A stretch of 64,000 nucleotides of DNA, taken from Acidobacteriota bacterium (lineage in GTDB: Bacteria; Acidobacteriota; Vicinamibacteria; Vicinamibacterales; JAKQTR01). The stretch lies in the NCBI GenBank assembly GCA_029562975.1, contig JAKQTR010000041.1, positions 310,001 through 374,000 on the forward strand, written 5' to 3'. Positions 62,705 through 64,000 of the stretch are shown here, piece by piece; within the stretch, counting starts at the first letter, position 1; each line of letters begins with the position of its first letter. A program made the position numbers and the translations under genes. The notes beneath the pieces are model-generated. The model did not search any database. It was not told the DNA's origin and saw nothing but the letters and a program-made list of their open reading frames with translations.

Positions 62705-63824
62705 CGCCGGCTGACAGCCTGGCCTGCGCGTAACGCCGGACCGCGTCGGCGGCGTCCGCCTCAGCCGGCGCGTCTGGGCCCGTGTTCAACCCGATCCAGA
62801 GGCGCAGGATCGGGTCTGCGACGCGATAGCGCTTGCCCTGAACGCGCACGAGATCGACGTCCTCCAGCCACCCCAGGTAGTCCTTGGTCGAGCCGGGCGA
62901 CCGGCCGAGGCGAAGCGAGATCTCCGTCAGGTTCAGGGGCTCGTCATCGGCGAGGATCTCGAGGACGGCCCTGAGCGCTCCGTAGCCTCGCGCCCGGTGG
63001 AGCCGGCACTCGAAGCTGAACCGGCAGCGGCACGCGAGATCGCCGCCGGGCCCGAGCAGGCGGGCCAGGGCCGCGGCGGGGTCGCATGCGCCCGCCGGTT
63101 CGGCGGACACGACACGGACCATCGCGGCGGCGTACGCCGCCCGGCCGTCGGCGAGCGCCACCACCGCGCGCGCGGTGTCCTGCGCCCAGTCCGGGCGCGC
63201 CCCTGGCGTCGCCATGAGGCTGGCGGCAATTGCCGAGACCGCGACGGCAGGCGCGTGCAGCACGAGGAAGCGATCGGAAGCCCCGCGGAGCGCGCGCAGG
63301 GCCCGCGCCTCGAATTTCGTGGCCAGCACGGCGCGGTTCGGGCTCGACGCGAGGGCGGCCAGCGTGTGGCCCAGCGCGCCGGCCAGCCCGGGGAAGCTCT
63401 CGAACACACGCACGTCGAAGGCCTCGTCGAGCAGGAACGTGGCCGGGCCGCCCTCGGAGGTCCGCGCCCGCGCGAAGTACGAGAGCACCCGCGCGTACGC
63501 CTCACGAGGGCCGTCAGGAGCGCCGGGAGGCGGCTGCCAGACGAACGGCGTCCTCGCGGTCAGGCGTTCGAGAAAGCGCTCGGGCGTGGAGACGACGCGC
63601 TCAACGTCCACGTACTGGGCCGTGTGCGCCGGGAGGCGGTCTCGCAGGCGGCGGAGGGCCCGCGTGCGGCCCGAGCCGCAGGGACCGAGCAGCACCGGAA
63701 TCCGGGACGGCTCGTCGGCGAGGGCCGCCGCGAGCCGGGCGTCGACGTCCTGAATCGGAGTGTCCATGCGCGGCTGACGGGGAACGACTCGGCGCGCGCG
63801 AGGCGCCGGGCCGTAGATGCTCAT
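62688..63824 (-). CDS. P-loop ATPase with winged-helix C terminus
   Basis: 378 aa, of the archaeal-type/STAND ATPase style. The P-loop is VLLGPCGSGRTRALRR (about 44-59), where the expected Lys is Arg, and the Walker B-like strand is TFLLDEAFDVRVFE. A Cys cluster (ACRCRFSFECRLHRARGYG) is followed by a winged helix (LNLTEISLRLGRSPGSTKDY, LEDVDLVRVQGKRYRVADPI). Start uncertain: ATG 63824 gives an Arg/Pro-rich leader, ATG 63767 begins MDTPIQDVDARLAAAL; neither has a clean ribosome site. Role unknown; it diverges from purA. Confidence 0.6.
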   Translation of the reverse strand: MSIYGPAPRARRVVPRQPRMDTPIQDVDARLAAALADEPSRIPVLLGPCGSGRTRALRRLRDRLPAHTAQYVDVERVVSTPERFLERLTARTPFVWQPPPGAPDGPREAYARVLSYFARARTSEGGPATFLLDEAFDVRVFESFPGLAGALGHTLAALASSPNRAVLATKFEARALRALRGASDRFLVLHAPAVAVSAIAASLMATPGARPDWAQDTARAVVALADGRAAYAAAMVRVVSAEPAGACDPAAALARLLGPGGDLACRCRFSFECRLHRARGYGALRAVLEILADDEPLNLTEISLRLGRSPGSTKDYLGWLEDVDLVRVQGKRYRVADPILRLWIGLNTGPDAPAEADAADAVRRYAQARLSAGVTPEA

Positions 63825-63883
63825 GCACCATACGAGGGCCTCTCCGGCTTGTCAACCTCGCGCCCCGGTGTTCCGGCGCCCTG

Positions 63884-63892
63884 TGCTAACAT
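63884..63892 (+). promoter_or_regulatory. Extended -10 promoter for purA
   Basis: TGC plus TAACAT, about 55 bp upstream of the purA ATG. A TTGTCA at 63849-63854 is too far (32 bp) to be its -35. Confidence 0.4.
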
Positions 63893-63947
63893 CCCGCGTG
63901 GCCCGCGGGCACGAGCGCCCGCGTGAGCGCTCGGAGCGGACCTGTCG

Positions 63948-64000
63948 ATGAACATCGCCGTCGTGGGCGCGCAGTGGGGAGACGAGGGCAAGGGCAAGAT
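63948..64000 (+). CDS. purA: Adenylosuccinate synthetase, N-terminal codons only
   Basis: The last 53 bases encode MNIAVVGAQWGDEGKGK, the P-loop-like GDEGKGK of adenylosuccinate synthetase, which makes adenylosuccinate from IMP, Asp and GTP. The gene runs off the window's right edge. A weak GGA-rich site lies upstream of the ATG. Confidence 0.9.
   Translation, partial: MNIAVVGAQWGDEGKGK

Overview
The window is a very GC-rich (about 70%) bacterial chromosome segment with tightly packed, often overlapping genes and no phage, IS or CRISPR signatures. The gene mix suggests an Acidobacteriota-like soil or sediment bacterium: several secreted peptidases with C-terminal PDZ domains, an alpha-2-macroglobulin operon, tandem PiT transporters, a bifunctional homocysteine methyltransferase/MTHFR, and an imuA-imuB-dnaE2 mutasome. 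This assignment is inference from gene content only; no rRNA is present.

Layout. 1-9.0 kb (+ strand unless noted): 3' part of a polysaccharide flippase, moaC, a D-2-hydroxyacid dehydrogenase, an acyl-CoA synthetase, lepB (-), then a translationally coupled nuoI-like ferredoxin, a Hcy methyltransferase/MTHFR fusion and a small methyltransferase. 9.2-17.5 kb (-): a proteostasis run, M1-M28-PDZ peptidase > ChaN-PDZ > lon > glycosyltransferase. 17.6-31.2 kb: GT-C membrane glycosyltransferases, a rhomboid without catalytic residues, small membrane proteins, a QC-like M28 peptidase, sixA, glgC, a DUF47-pit-pit phosphate cassette, an MFS exporter, DUF488, and a DUF4440/helix-hairpin-helix pair. 31.2-32.1 kb is decayed sequence containing a frameshifted VOC-family remnant.

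32.1-39.3 kb is the SOS-type mutasome imuA-imuB-dnaE2 followed by an orphan DNA methyltransferase. Its promoter carries a nested palindromic operator, and the locus is riddled with short tandem heptanucleotide repeats that run in frame through imuB and dnaE2. 39.3-53.1 kb: PrsW, a three-domain Rid protein, a YqiA-like esterase, a PBP-SpoIID-peptidase fusion, a four-gene overlapping DUF2461/DUF1175/A2M/membrane-protein operon, MsrP and DedA.

53.2-64 kb: an FAD/Fe-S D-2-hydroxyacid dehydrogenase fusion, fhs, and the initiator tRNA(fMet). The tRNA is followed by about 121-bp repeats, each ending in a copy of the tRNA 3' terminus, lying between the tRNA and fhs on the same strand. Next come an FtsB-like protein, cutA, a SpoIIE phosphatase, a DUF2007-RNase III fusion, a winged-helix ATPase and the first codons of purA.

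The most notable features are the tRNA(fMet)-linked repeat array upstream of fhs (formyl-THF supplies the formyl group for initiator tRNA), the heptamer repeats concentrated in the mutasome, its operator, and several unusual domain fusions.
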